NCBI GenBank assembly: GCA_022606425.2
Contig: JAHDVF020001018.1
Span: 1,302,001 to 1,366,000 of the forward strand
Length of the DNA: 64,000 nt
Reading direction: 5' to 3'
DNA from: Lepidostoma basale
Taxonomy: Eukaryota > Arthropoda > Insecta > Trichoptera > Lepidostomatidae
Shown here in pieces: positions 54,451-64,000 of the stretch. Below the pieces are notes generated by a model. That model did not search any database. It was not told where the DNA came from and saw nothing but the letters and a program-made list of their open reading frames with translations. The translations under genes were made by a program, and so were the position numbers. Every line of letters begins with the position of its first letter. Positions within the stretch are counted from its first letter, which is position 1.

Positions 54451-54779
54451 TAGTATTAACGCCTTTAGTTTATCTAAAATAAAAAACAGGGTTTTAAATT
54501 TTTTTTTAAATCATCAGATTTGTAATACGTCTGTTTGTATAATATATCTTGTTAGGTTTATTCATTGATATGGTTGGCTTTATAATATTCTCTAGCACTT
54601 GACTTATTTTAAGCTCACTATTTCACATGACTATATCGACCGTAATATTCTCAGCATACTTGATACTACAAGTGATTCGCCCCGGTAGAATTTAGAGTTC
54701 TGGTTAAGAGATATAATAAATTAAACCCTTTTCTTGTAGATAAGGAATAATCTCTGATGCATGAGAAATAATAGGAGTC

Positions 54780-55060
54780 TATGTCAGGTGCAGTACCTTG
54801 GTTTATACTTATTGGAATTTCCTCGGCCACCCCTTTGTATGGAAATGTAGAGAATAATTTTTGCTTTAGTGCCCTGTACATTTCCCTCAGAGATTGTCGG
54901 GGAAGTTCTGTCCAATATTTCCCCCGGAAATCCATTCACGCGCCCACACCGGGGTTGAGCCGCGACCTGAGCGTGTCTGGCGGTGCATATAAATGTCCCC
55001 GTGTTAAATTTGTCGCCTCGCCTCATGCAGATACACGTGGAATTTCTTATATATAAACTA
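54780..55060. other. Balanced-composition island with open frames on both strands
   Basis: Open frames of 89-127 codons overlap on opposite strands. Contains cgcccacaccggggttgagc. No domain or splice-site support. Possible regulatory element. Confidence 0.25.
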
Positions 55061-55224
55061 TCTTCGAAATCATTTGCAATAGATATTTTTTTAATCATAT
55101 ATATTTTTTTTAAATTCGTCACCTGCAAATATTGCATGCAATCTAACTTGCCGGTCTTAAGATTCATACTTTTACAACAAAAATTTCAGTACTTTTAAAA
55201 TCCCGTACGTATTTCTCTGGCGCT

Positions 55225-55360
55225 TTGTATCAAGATTTTTACACCGAGGAAGGATTAAGACCACGATTAAGACGAGTGGAGGAAATCGGAAGAGGCCTAT
55301 ATCCAGCAGTGAAGGGAAGAAGGCTAGCAAAGAAGAAGAAGAAGAAGATATATGTCTTTT
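55225..55360 (+). mobile_element. Non-LTR 3' end, AAG tail
   Basis: Reads EEIGRGLYPAVKGRRLAKKK from ggaggaaatcggaagaggcc to (AAG)n. A short terminus of an endonuclease/RT element. Confidence 0.65.
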
Positions 55361-55394
55361 TTAGTGTTGTGATTTTTTATACAATAAAATACGT

Positions 55395-55465
55395 TTAAAG
55401 TGTGGCAGTCCATTCTTTCAGCCTACCTCTTCGGTGAGATGGTGTGACGGTTAGTTAGTTAGTAA
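55395..55465 (+). mobile_element. GTTA-tail non-LTR terminus
   Basis: aagtgtggcagtccattctt, cctacctcttcggtgagatg, then gttagttagttag. Confidence 0.7.
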
Positions 55466-55799
55466 TAAAATAAATTATTCAATGAACACCGATTTTTTTA
55501 ATAATAGATATTATCTTCATGCAATGGATGGTATCTACTCGTATGTATATTGTAAATGGTATGTACTCGTATACTATTGTAACTTTTAAACTATGCATGA
55601 TAGATAAATAACTTGGATTAAGTAAGATTCAGAGGCATGTCCATAAGTAAACCACATCCAGTGGACCGAGAGACAAAATCTGACTATAAATAATACTAAC
55701 CATACAGTCAGCAACACCGAAGATACAATAGGTATTTTTTCGCCATGTTTGAGGAAATGTTTTTTTTTAATTTCGGATTTTCGAATATTTTTTAAAGTT

Positions 55800-56210
55800 C
55801 TTCTTCAACTTGCTGTAGATTTAACATTCCGTTATTACAGGAATCTTCTCTCTGATATTGAATTCCAGCTATCCCTCCTTTGTTTCTGGAGTCCCCCTGG
55901 TGAATGCCGTCCATCTGGTATTCCATAAAGAGCTATGTATGGAATCCTTGTGGGATTCATTCTCTTGGCACGTCGGTACCAGTACAGTCGACGTTGTCGC
56001 CTCCGCCTGATCACATTTTGAACCTTGCAGACTTCTCGGATTGTGGTGTTCCTTATACGATCACGCACAGTCTTACAGCAACAGCACATAGTGTTCTCAT
56101 TTCCGTTGTCCTCAGCATACTTCTGGTATTGACAGTGTACGCCCTCCCCTTAATGCCATATGTGAGGATAGGTCGCACACAGGTCTTATAGATTCGTACC
56201 TTGCTCTTTT
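55800..56210 (-). mobile_element. AAG-tail non-LTR 3' fragment
   Basis: Minus strand: KTVRDRIRNTTIREVCKVQN, RRRRQRRLYWYRRAKRMNPT, GRHSPGGLQKQRRDSWNS. Older than the copies at 22 and 38 kb. Confidence 0.78.
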
Positions 56211-56764
56211 ATCTCATATAATTATTCCTTCATATGATATCTCTCAGACAACTCGCCACAACTTATTCTTTTGGGAGATCAAGCGAGATGAACAGTTTAC
56301 TGTTAAGATATGTGAGAATGACTTTTTTTTTTATTAAAATGTAAAATTTCATTATTATAATAATATGATACGTATATTTTTTCCTTAACATAAAAAAATA
56401 TTCTCTCGTATAATGGGTACGTATAAAATAATATTTTACTTCAGTTTGTATAAAATATCATAAATTCACATTATTCTCTCATGACTGGCTACAACGCGAG
56501 ATTGTAGAGAGTGACAGGTCATCGTTTATTTTTTCATGTTCAAAAATATACCAAAAAAATATTTGTTTTTCGAATTGAAAAAATATCTTCCACTGCATAT
56601 TTTTGGTATTTTGCCGTTTACCGTTTGTAGAAAAATATCATAATTCTTTAACTACAGTATAAATTAAATATTATTGAACTTATCTATCTATTAGATTATC
56701 TACAGTCTATTATGATATAATAATATTTGTGTATATGTGATTGGATTGTAATTTTTTAGTTAAT

Positions 56765-56840
56765 TCTAATTAACTAACTAACCATCACACCGTCTTTCCG
56801 AAAGGGTAGGCAGAAAGAATAGACTGCCACACTTTAATTG
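56765..56840 (-). mobile_element. GTTA-tail non-LTR terminus
   Basis: taactaactaaccatcacac, then aaagggtaggcagaaagaat and gactgccacacttt. Confidence 0.7.
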
Positions 56841-57208
56841 ATGCGGCACTCCATCCTTCTCTTTTCGCCCCCGCAAGAGACGCGATGTGATGGGTTGTGT
56901 ACCTCATCGCCACCAATAGGCATCTCACGCGCACACTTCGATAGTCCAACGTCCACAAAATAAATATAAAACAAATTATATAAAATAAATAAAATAAAAT
57001 AACAAAATAAAAATAATTTAACACACAATGTTCTTTTAGATAGTGTACTTGTTTTCAGCCGGACGATCCGGACATTTGTGTTTATTTAATTTATTTTCCA
57101 CAACAACCGTTTTTAGTTAATTCATTTTCCGTTATATGTTTTTGTAATCAAATTTTAGAGTTTATGTAAGGATTTGTCTTTTACGTTGTTTTAGTTAAAT
57201 TTTCAGAC

Positions 57209-57310
57209 CCACCGCCAACCATCTGGCTTTAGAGTTACTGTGTTTGTTTAAAGTTAAGCCTTTAACAAATAAATGTGTTGATGGACGATAATTGAACGCA
57301 CTTTTTATTA
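57209..57310 (+). CDS. Possible terminal exon (weak)
   Basis: An acceptor-like ttaaattttcAG before acccaccgccaaccatctgg. One frame reads PTANHLALELLCLFKVKPLT and stops soon after, another reads THRQPSGFRVTVFV to a stop. An AATAAA at about 57268 followed by tgtgttg could be a polyadenylation signal. No partner exon identified. Confidence 0.18.
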
Positions 57311-57794
57311 ATTAGAATAATTCATTATTTTTTTATTTTTCGCTGTCAAGAGTAAGATAGGAATGTTTATAATGGATTATAATCCACAGATTATACGCAA
57401 TCTGTAATATGCTTTAAAAGTGAAACGTCTCGAAAAATCTAATTCTTACAGTAGGTTTAGCACGATGCGCCAATGCATGCTGCATTACTGTGCCATTATT
57501 CGGCAATTTGTTTCCTGCAATTCTCGCCTTACGGTTTCTATCCAGTCTCTAGGGTTTATATTATTTTTTATATTTTTTCAAATTTGCAGCCGAATTTGAG
57601 ATGGATAAAAAATCGAGTGATAAAGAAAATATTTCACAAATTTTTGAGCGAACATTTAATTAGCTATTTTTATAATTTGTTTGAAATTTAGTATGATTAT
57701 ACCTAAAACTGAAAATGATTATATTAACCATTTGATGTGTAGCTTCTTTGATTTATTTGTTGGTCAAATACCTTTTTTTTTCTAACAGCGACTT

Positions 57795-58019
57795 AATAAT
57801 AATTAAATAAAACGATGTTTTTTAACTACTTCCACTTTTGTCTTTATTTAGACAGCGACCGGTTTCGCCAGGCTCGCTGGCATCGACAGACTGGAGTCCA
57901 GTCCAGTTCATGGAGTCCACCAGTCTGTCGATGCCAGCGAGCCTGGCGAAACCGGTCGCTGTCTAAATAAAGACAAAAGTGGAAGTAGTTAAAAAACATC
58001 GTTTTATTTAATTATTATT
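57795..58019. repeat. Perfect palindrome with 100-bp arms (Penelope-type)
   Basis: Arms 57795-57894 and 57920-58019 appear to be exact inverses, separated by 25 bp. They contain tttgtctttatttagacagc and gaccggtttcgccaggctcg. Copies: 22.95 kb (interrupted), 61.9 kb (fragment). The core region reads CTGTCGA ... GGC GAAAC, so the hammerhead-like motif is altered at two positions in both arms. Confidence 0.88.
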
Positions 58020-58094
58020 TAAAATGAACTTCCATCAAGAGATTTCAGTAAAATCATTTGAGCGACTTAATAATTTATAATTATGAAATGGTAC

Positions 58095-58470
58095 TTAATA
58101 ATAATAATAATATGCTAACTTTTAAAGCGCCGTTTTTGTGATGTAATCACCACAAGGGCGCGTTAAGGCGTATTTTAAATCTAAATGTAAACGCTGCATC
58201 TGATTGATATTCGCCATCGATTAGAAAGTATAATAGAAGAAAATATGCCGGTTTTAAATTGGGTATGAAATATGAAAAAGATGGGTTTTCAGCTTAGATC
58301 TGAAGTCTGTCGGATCATTTATGCATCTGAGGTGTGAAGGAAGATTGTTCCAATCTGATGGACCGGTTACCGCAAACGCTCGATCCCCGAAATTTGTAAT
58401 AGGGCAACGGTTTGGGTCCACTAATCTTCCTATTGCCGAGGAGTTTTACTCCCGTATGAACTCTTGCTAA
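58095..58470 (-). mobile_element. ATT-tail (CR1/L2-like) non-LTR 3' end
   Basis: The minus strand ends in (ATT)n near 58100; atgtaatcaccacaagggcg, gtctgtcggatcatttatgc and cgcaaacgctcgatccccga match the copy at 48.9 kb closely. Confidence 0.82.
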
Positions 58471-58869
58471 CGTAAAAACGTTTTCCTTTTTTGAACCACA
58501 TTTTCATTTCCCTTTCGATCGCCCTTCTTTGTATTCGGGTACCATATTTTGTCGCCATGTTCAAAATATACAACATTTTCGGAACCATTAAAATGATCAA
58601 AAAATTCATTTTGCGTTATGTAGATTTTCTTAAATTTTTTTTAAAATAAAATATTTTTTTCTCTAACATTTCGACCTTTCATGTTTTTGTTAAACCATTT
58701 TGGTTACCATTACAATATTTTCGGCACCGTGAAAAAAAATTATGTAGATTTTCACATATTATAATTTTCTTGCAAATTTTTATATTGTCTGTAATATTCA
58801 TACCTTTTGACCAACTATACATTTATGTTTTTGTTCAACCTTTTTGATATTACCTTTAGTACTATTCCC

Positions 58870-59180
58870 TAGGTAAGGTAAGGCCGTGGATTCAGCCTCC
58901 CTTATTGCCGCTTGTGTTCGGCAAGATTTAGAGATCGAGATGAACCCTGGGGAAACTAATCGCAGCGGGGCCCAAAGGTTACTAGGAGCGTTCGATTGAA
59001 TTTAAGAAGAATCTGTCCCCATCCCACTGCGCCCCTTTATCCCGCTATCGATTGTATCCGCAGTTTTATAGCCGCGGACTCACGCATGCAATCTACAATT
59101 CCCCCGCGCCGTTCTATTTGTATTTCCTCGGAATTTATTCCCTAAAGCGGCTTGCCACAATCTACAATATCGATCACCCT
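58870..59180. other. Balanced-composition island, no gene proven
   Basis: ggtaaggccgtggattcagc and ccccgcgccgttctatttgt; repeat-free. Candidate regulatory element only. Confidence 0.25.
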
Positions 59181-59319
59181 TAATGTGTGCCATATTAATA
59201 CAAACAAATATTTTCCTTTGCGTAAACAAATCCATTTGGCGTAAGGCAAAGATTTATTTGATTTCGAGTTTATGTATTATAAATAGAAAGTACGCAAAGA
59301 GTTATTCTTCTTTTTCTTA

Positions 59320-59590
59320 AGAGTCTGTCATTGCGGTATTAGATTAATCTGCAAGGTGGAAGATATTGTTAGATGGGGCAGACAATGCAGAAGACACTGG
59401 AATGCGCACGTATAGAGGATGGATACCTCTAGAATCACACGTTGTGGCGCATCAGATTCCTGTTGGCTACCACCCCACCGGAAGACCGCCAAAGAGATGG
59501 GGGGATAGATGGGAATCATCTTCCCAAGCGAGGCCAGTCTGAACTATAGAAACAGACCAAAAGTCTTAAAGGAAAAGAAGAAGAATTTTA
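59320..59590 (+). mobile_element. AAG-tail non-LTR 3' fragment
   Basis: Reads VEDIVRWGRQCRRHWNAHV, stop, then degraded GRPPKRW-type sequence, ending VLKEKKKN at (AAG)n. Confidence 0.75.
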
Positions 59591-59599
59591 TTGTTCTCA

Positions 59600-59770
59600 A
59601 AAGACATCACAAACATTTACAGTTTAATGCATATATTTGAGAACAAGTAAAATGTCAGGAACGCATGAAAAATTGTTCAACTTTTGGAAGACAAGATAAT
59701 CTCTAAAGTCAAGAGTATTTGTCTTCTGAGCTTACTTTCACAAAAATGAAAGATGTTGATCTCCGAGGAG
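59600..59770 (-). repeat. Dispersed repeat, inverted copy of 18.5 kb
   Basis: The complement of aagtcaagagtatttgtctt and caggaacgcat matches 18595-18670. Confidence 0.6.
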
Positions 59771-59784
59771 ATCATTTTCAGTAG

Positions 59785-60065
59785 GCCAATTGCTCCTTCT
59801 CCTGTTATGTTGAGCTCCAGTTATCTATCCATCGTTTTGGGGTTCTCCCTGGAAGATTCCGTCCATCCATATTATTATTCCATGCAAAGCCCATGTATGG
59901 AATTCTTGTGGGATTCATTTTCTGGACTTGTTGGTAACAGTACCGTCGACGTAGTCGCCCCGATGTGACCTCTTCTTGAACATCGCAGACCTATCGGATT
60001 GTGTGTTCCTCCACGCAGTCTTTCCAACAATAGCACGCAGTGTTCTCGTTTCTTCGCAAGAAGTT
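59785..60065 (-). mobile_element. AAG-tail non-LTR fragment, degenerate
   Basis: tggaattcttgtgggattca and aacagtaccgtcgacgtagt match 55930-55995. No frame. Confidence 0.65.
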
Positions 60066-60069
60066 TTTA

Positions 60070-60440
60070 CGTTTTCTATACCTCAAGAAATCTGTATTGC
60101 CCTTGGCTTTACGCAAGTGATTTCTTACTGGGTATGCTGGGCTACCAGTTATTAGAAATTAGAGGAACTAACCATTTGTTTGTTGATTTTTTAAACTGAT
60201 TTACTGTCGAATACATAATTTAGATATTTTTAATGACCTGATTTTGTTTGTCCCCGACAATTATCTATGACAAGAGTAACGTAGATTATTCTACCCGTGG
60301 GTAGGGAAATAATTCTTCTAAACCGCATCTCTTCAGATTTGGTCATTTTTCGCGATATTGAGGCTTCCCTCAGAAAGCGTATATCTCTAAAACTGCTAGA
60401 ATACAGACGTTTTCGAAGTTTTACATCATTTTTCAAGAAA
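60070..60440 (+). mobile_element. Jockey-like 3' fragment, degenerate
   Basis: ttactgggtatgctgggcta, tttgtccccgacaattatct and ttctaaaccgcatctcttca match 35400-35660 of the Jockey-like element. Confidence 0.72.
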
Positions 60441-60479
60441 CAATAAATATAAGATTGATGATTCGTTTTGTATTATGAA

Positions 60480-60785
60480 CAAAATTATAAAAAAATTACT
60501 GCGTTGGTTTGGACATATGGAACGCATGGATGAAGAAAGTTTATGTTAACGATGTGAATGGAGTACGAAGTTGTAGGAGACCGAGGAAAACTTCGCATGA
60601 TCAAATTTATCCAATTCTAAAGGTCGGCCATATTAAAAGTAGGAAGAATCGACGTGCGTGTATGACTCGCTATATGAATGTGGTGGAATCTAGAAACGTG
60701 TGTTAGGATCGAGTAATGTGGTGGTCACTCTCTCTGTCAACCCCTTCGGGGAAACGGCTTGATGGTTTGTTGTTGTTGTTGATCA
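60480..60785 (+). mobile_element. GTTA/GTT-tail non-LTR 3' end
   Basis: Reads ALVWTYGTHG-type region, KKVYVNDVNGVRSCRRPRKT, RRACMTRYMNVVESRNVC, tail tcaaccccttcggggaaacg, ending in (GTT)n instead of (GTTA)n. Confidence 0.78.
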
Positions 60786-60929
60786 TTTCTGTTGATGGAA
60801 TTAAGTTATGTAAATTTCGCAAATTGCGCCAGCATAATTTGTTTTTTTTCTTCCTTATTTACTTGAATGTCGACCTAGTTAGTTTGATTTATAATTATTC
60901 GCATGTTTACCCACATATTCGGAATAACC

Positions 60930-61215
60930 TGGGCATTAATCCATCCCGGGGCACCCGCGATAAGTAGGCTCAAATCGAGGACAAACCGTTGTTTATAAAC
61001 CCCTCGCATGCAAATATTATTCTCGGCCATTCCGACTTCCGACTTGTTTGTTGCGTGCCGAGTCGCCGTGGTACAGCCGATAGGCCGCAGCAGGTCGATA
61101 GGCAGGATCGGTGGGGCGCGGGTAGCTTAGCACTGTCACCAGAGGGAGTCGAGTTTCCCGGAATTTAGGGAAACGCGTTCTGTGCATTAATTGCAAAATT
61201 CACGTAGATTCAAAT
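60930..61215. other. GC-richer island, candidate regulatory element
   Basis: gtgccgagtcgccgtggtac ... tggggcgcgggtagcttagc without repeat match, coding frame or domain. Confidence 0.28.
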
Positions 61216-61225
61216 TCGCGTTTTA

Positions 61226-61330
61226 ACCCCCACTGTACTGCTGGCTTCATTTGCAGTAAAAAAAATGGTCTCGAACTGGGGCTCACTACATTTCAAGTTC
61301 AAAGTAGGTAACAAAAAAAATAACCCTTCA
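61226..61330 (+). repeat. Fragment of the 13.64-kb MITE family
   Basis: actgtactgctggcttcatt and tgcagtaaaaaa match 13645-13682. Confidence 0.5.
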
Positions 61331-61500
61331 GTGACATTAAAAAAAGCCAGCTTGCATACTTTTTAAAAATAAGAAATTAGTTTTAAATCGTGTTATAGTA
61401 TATCATATAAGATTTTAAATTATTACACTTTAAGATATGTTTTGTTCCCCTTGTTCATTAATTGCTCCCTAAATTTGTATTTTATATATATTGAGATTAT

Positions 61501-61830
61501 AGAGTGCGAAAAATGCCTCCCTAGAACGGATTACCCCAGTTGGGTGGTATTAAATACGTGTATTTGGTCAATTATCAGTAAATAAATAGTAAATGTTCAA
61601 TAAATATTATAGAGTGCGAAAAATGCCTCCCTAGAACGGATTACCCCAGTTGGGTGGTATTAAATACGTGTATTTGGTCAATTATCAGTAAATAAATAGT
61701 AAATGTTCAATAAATATTATAGAGTGCGAAAAATGCCTCCCTAGAACGGATTACCCCAGTTGGGTGGTATTAAATCCACGTATTTGGTCAATTATCAGTA
61801 AATAAATAGTAAATGTTCAATAAATATTAC
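61501..61830. repeat. Three tandem 110-bp units
   Basis: agagtgcgaaaaatgcctcc starts at 61501, 61611 and 61721, exactly 110 bp apart. Units 1 and 2 appear identical; unit 3 differs by a few bases (aaatccacg for aaatacgtg). No sign of the unit elsewhere in the window. Confidence 0.93.
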
Positions 61831-61899
61831 GCATAATTTAGTTGCAATGAACTAAAATAAAAAGATAATCTAATGATTTTGAATCTAATCTCTCGATGA

Positions 61900-61975
61900 A
61901 ACTTCATTTTAAATAATAATTAAATAAAACGACGTTTTTTATAACTACTTCCAATTCCAAGTGGAAGATCTACCA
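61900..61975. repeat. Fragment of the 57.8-kb Penelope-type repeat
   Basis: cattttaaataataattaaa and aaaacgacgttttttataac match the outer arm of the palindrome (inverse of 57985-58025). Confidence 0.6.
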
Positions 61976-61999
61976 GTATAACACGAATTCTGCTAAATT

Positions 62000-62750
62000 T
62001 TCCACCACAATGGCAAGAGAAAAATAAGTGATAAGAAACCTTTTTAAGACCGTTTCTACTTCAATTAAAATTAACTAGCCATTGATACGAAGAAGAACGG
62101 TAATCTGTTTTACCATAGGTTATTTTTTACCAGTCGATTTTGATACTAACAATATAAATATTCATCGAGAGAGGAAAAAACTTCAAACGCAATTGTGAAG
62201 TTATCTGCGGTGGAATCGAGGTTATTTAATTAATATTTTTATTTATTTGTTTTTGATTGTTGTATCCGTCACTTTTCCGATGACTGCGCTGCCGTTTGCG
62301 CCGAGAGTACTGCTGGGTACCATATTGAGTTCACACGAGTCGGCGCTCTTACCATTTCTTACTTTTTACTATTGTCTCAGAATGATTCTACGGGCTCAGC
62401 GAACTTTACCAATTAGCGACCTTTCTCTCTCCTCCGGCGTGCGTTCTATTTGAACACTCGCCGCGTTTAACCTGCTCGATGCCACTTTTTACAAAAAATT
62501 ACATAATTAATTCGCGTGTAGACATTTTACGCAAGAAGGTGAGCTTATTACAACACGCGCGTATTCGAATGCAACGATACAGTCAAGAATATACTCCGTA
62601 CTCTCTTAGTTAGAGGATTCTCAAAAATTTACTCTGTAACCTCTCCAACATGTGAAAATACTGAGCCTCACGAGAACATATTTCATACCTAATTTAAACA
62701 TTTATACTTTGTTCTACTATACTTTTAAACCGATCGTTTTTTAAGCGATC
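62000..62750. other. No gene proven
   Basis: A 68-codon frame at 62247-62453 lies in a GC-richer part (gctgccgtttgcgccgagag) but has no domain, and the splice context is unclear. Confidence 0.25.
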
Positions 62751-62754
62751 ACAT

Positions 62755-62858
62755 TTAGATTTTTAGATTTAAAACACGTCTTAATGCGCCCTTGAGGTGA
62801 TTACATCACAAAAACGGCGCTTTAAAAGTTAGCATATTATTATTATTATTATTAACTC
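62755..62858 (+). mobile_element. ATT-tail (CR1/L2-like) non-LTR 3' end
   Basis: aaacacgtcttaatgcgccc, ttgaggtgattacatcac, aaaacggcgctttaaaagtt and (ATT)n. Only the last 100 bases. Confidence 0.78.
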
Positions 62859-63324
62859 CATATCACGGCACCTCCCTCAAGCCGTCTTCTGACTCAGTAG
62901 TTCTATAGGGTTCTTAGGACTCGGGTGCCTCTTAAGACCCTGACACTCCCTGATCGAATAACTAAACCCAGAATCTTTAATGTAACGTCACATACCCTCT
63001 CGATCTGAACACGTAACGTTCAAGAAACAATAAATAAGTTTTTTAGTTTGTTTGAAATGTATCACACGGCTCTCTTGTGTACTCTTTAACATAACTAAAG
63101 TGTAAATAATAGTTTATTTGTATTTCTAACACAAGTTTAATATTTGTGTGACCTGTTTCGTGAGCGTTCCTATAATGGGCACATTGGCAACCCGTGTGTA
63201 CACACGTGCTTTCCTATTTTTATTAACTACGTGGTTTGGCTATATCTATAATTCCATACAAAACAAAGCGTAGAAATACATCAATGATATAAATTAACGT
63301 GTATTTTTAAACATGTAAGTATCC

Positions 63325-63490
63325 TGACGGTCTTCGCGGCAGAGTGGCAACAGTTATGACTGCCACACCGAAGGTCCCGGGTTCGATTACCGGCGATGGC
63401 AGTGTGATTTTTTTTTTCAAACTGTTTGATCTGAATAAAAATTCCGACCTATCGCATGTCATGAGAATCAATATAATAGCTAAAAAAATT
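63325..63490 (+). mobile_element. tRNA-headed SINE
   Basis: Head cggtcttcgcggcagagtgg, cgaaggtcccgggttcgatt, accggcgatggcagtgtga; the body is shortened (tcgcatgtcatgagaatcaa, tagctaaaa). Confidence 0.75.
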
Positions 63491-63624
63491 GTATACAGTA
63501 ATTGAGTTCAAACTACATCTTGTTTTATAAAAAAAGACTTTGCTTTAAATCAATTTCTATGATCAAAACGAAAAATAAAGAAGTTCAGAATTGTCAGTTT
63601 ATTTTGGTGTTTATATATAATAAT

Positions 63625-64000
63625 AATAATAATTAGGCTAATTTGTATAGCGCCGTTTTCGTGAATAGCTCACCTCAAGGGCGCTTTGACAATGTTTTTA
63701 GTCATGAGAGCTGTATGTGACACCAGCAATCAGATAACCATTGTTTACATTTTTTGCGATATTTTGAAAATATGGGTTTTTAGGTGAGATTTAATATCTG
63801 TCGGATTATCAATGGATCTGAGGCGTGCAGGAAACATATTCCAGGCGGACGGACCTGCCACTGCGAAAGCCCGATCTCCGAAATTTGTCCGGGGGTTGTG
63901 CTTTGGCTCAACTTTACTAATCTGCATATTGCCGAAGAGTTTGCTGATCGAAGCGTAGTTTGCCGCAAGTTAGGGCTATCGGCAACACAAAGTTCAGATA
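63625..64000 (-). mobile_element. ATT-tail (CR1/L2-like) non-LTR 3' part
   Basis: Minus strand: MQISKVEPKHNPRTNFGDRA, FAVAGPSAWNMFPARLRSID, SHLKTHIF, stop, then gcgcccttgaggtgagctat and (ATT)n at 63622-63640. The GDRAFAVAGPSAWN / LKTHLF signature is the C-terminus of CR1/L2-group reverse transcriptases and identifies the whole family here. Runs off the window. Confidence 0.82.

Noticed and set aside
54784..55167. 127-codon minus-strand frame
   Set aside because: Overlaps an equally open plus-strand frame; no domain or splice support.
57920..57960. Intact hammerhead core in the 100-bp palindrome
   Set aside because: The core reads CTGTCGA, so invariant A6 is lost in both arms.

Overview
This is AT-rich animal nuclear DNA, almost certainly insect and possibly lepidopteran. 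The clade is an inference from transposon families only: GTTA-, AAG- and ATT-tailed non-LTR elements, Penelope-like elements, mariner, piggyBac, pogo and a tRNA-headed SINE. Genes are split by introns and most of the window is repeats. No bacterial operons, CRISPR arrays, rRNA genes or convincing functional tRNA genes were seen.

Host genes. (1) The minus strand from 6825 to the left edge carries the 5' part of a C2H2 zinc-finger gene. Four exons (6825-6745, 4287-4079, 2340-2250, 81-<1) were read from splice sites, and all three junctions agree in phase. Its introns hold a mariner, a Penelope-like remnant, non-LTR fragments and a Penelope hairpin. (2) At 11483-11559 (+) is a short candidate exon with a start codon. 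(3) At 20321-21703 (+) is a large first coding exon (461 codons to a good splice donor) of an unrecognised protein with a degenerate repeat of about 35 residues (core R-x-K-T-L-F-G). (4) GC-rich blocks near 25.9-26.1 kb (Inr plus correctly spaced DPE) and 45.5-45.86 kb look like promoters or first exons. Several other GC-richer islands (18.05, 23.9, 27.0, 36.6, 52.8, 54.8, 58.9 and 61.0 kb) may be conserved regulatory DNA.

Mobile DNA. Identifiable elements include a dead mariner (445-1633), two piggyBac mini-elements with TTAA duplications (4623-5232, 23057-23700), a mariner MITE beside a pogo/Tigger element that holds a SINE split by a Jockey-like retrotransposon (32973-36258), a TIR transposon of unclear superfamily (40848-41999) and several fold-back elements. 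Penelope-like inverted repeats recur across the window. Many carry inward-facing motifs resembling hammerhead ribozyme cores (CTGANGA ... GAAAC).

Tandem arrays: an 84-bp satellite (37.7-38.4 kb) interrupted by a retrotransposon, three 110-bp units (61501-61830) and a 249-bp duplication (43.4-43.9 kb).

The most interesting signals are the hammerhead-like Penelope hairpins, the 100-bp perfect palindrome at 57795-58019, the piggyBac remnants that keep only both protein ends, the nested transposon stack at 33-36 kb, and the repeat protein at 20.3 kb.
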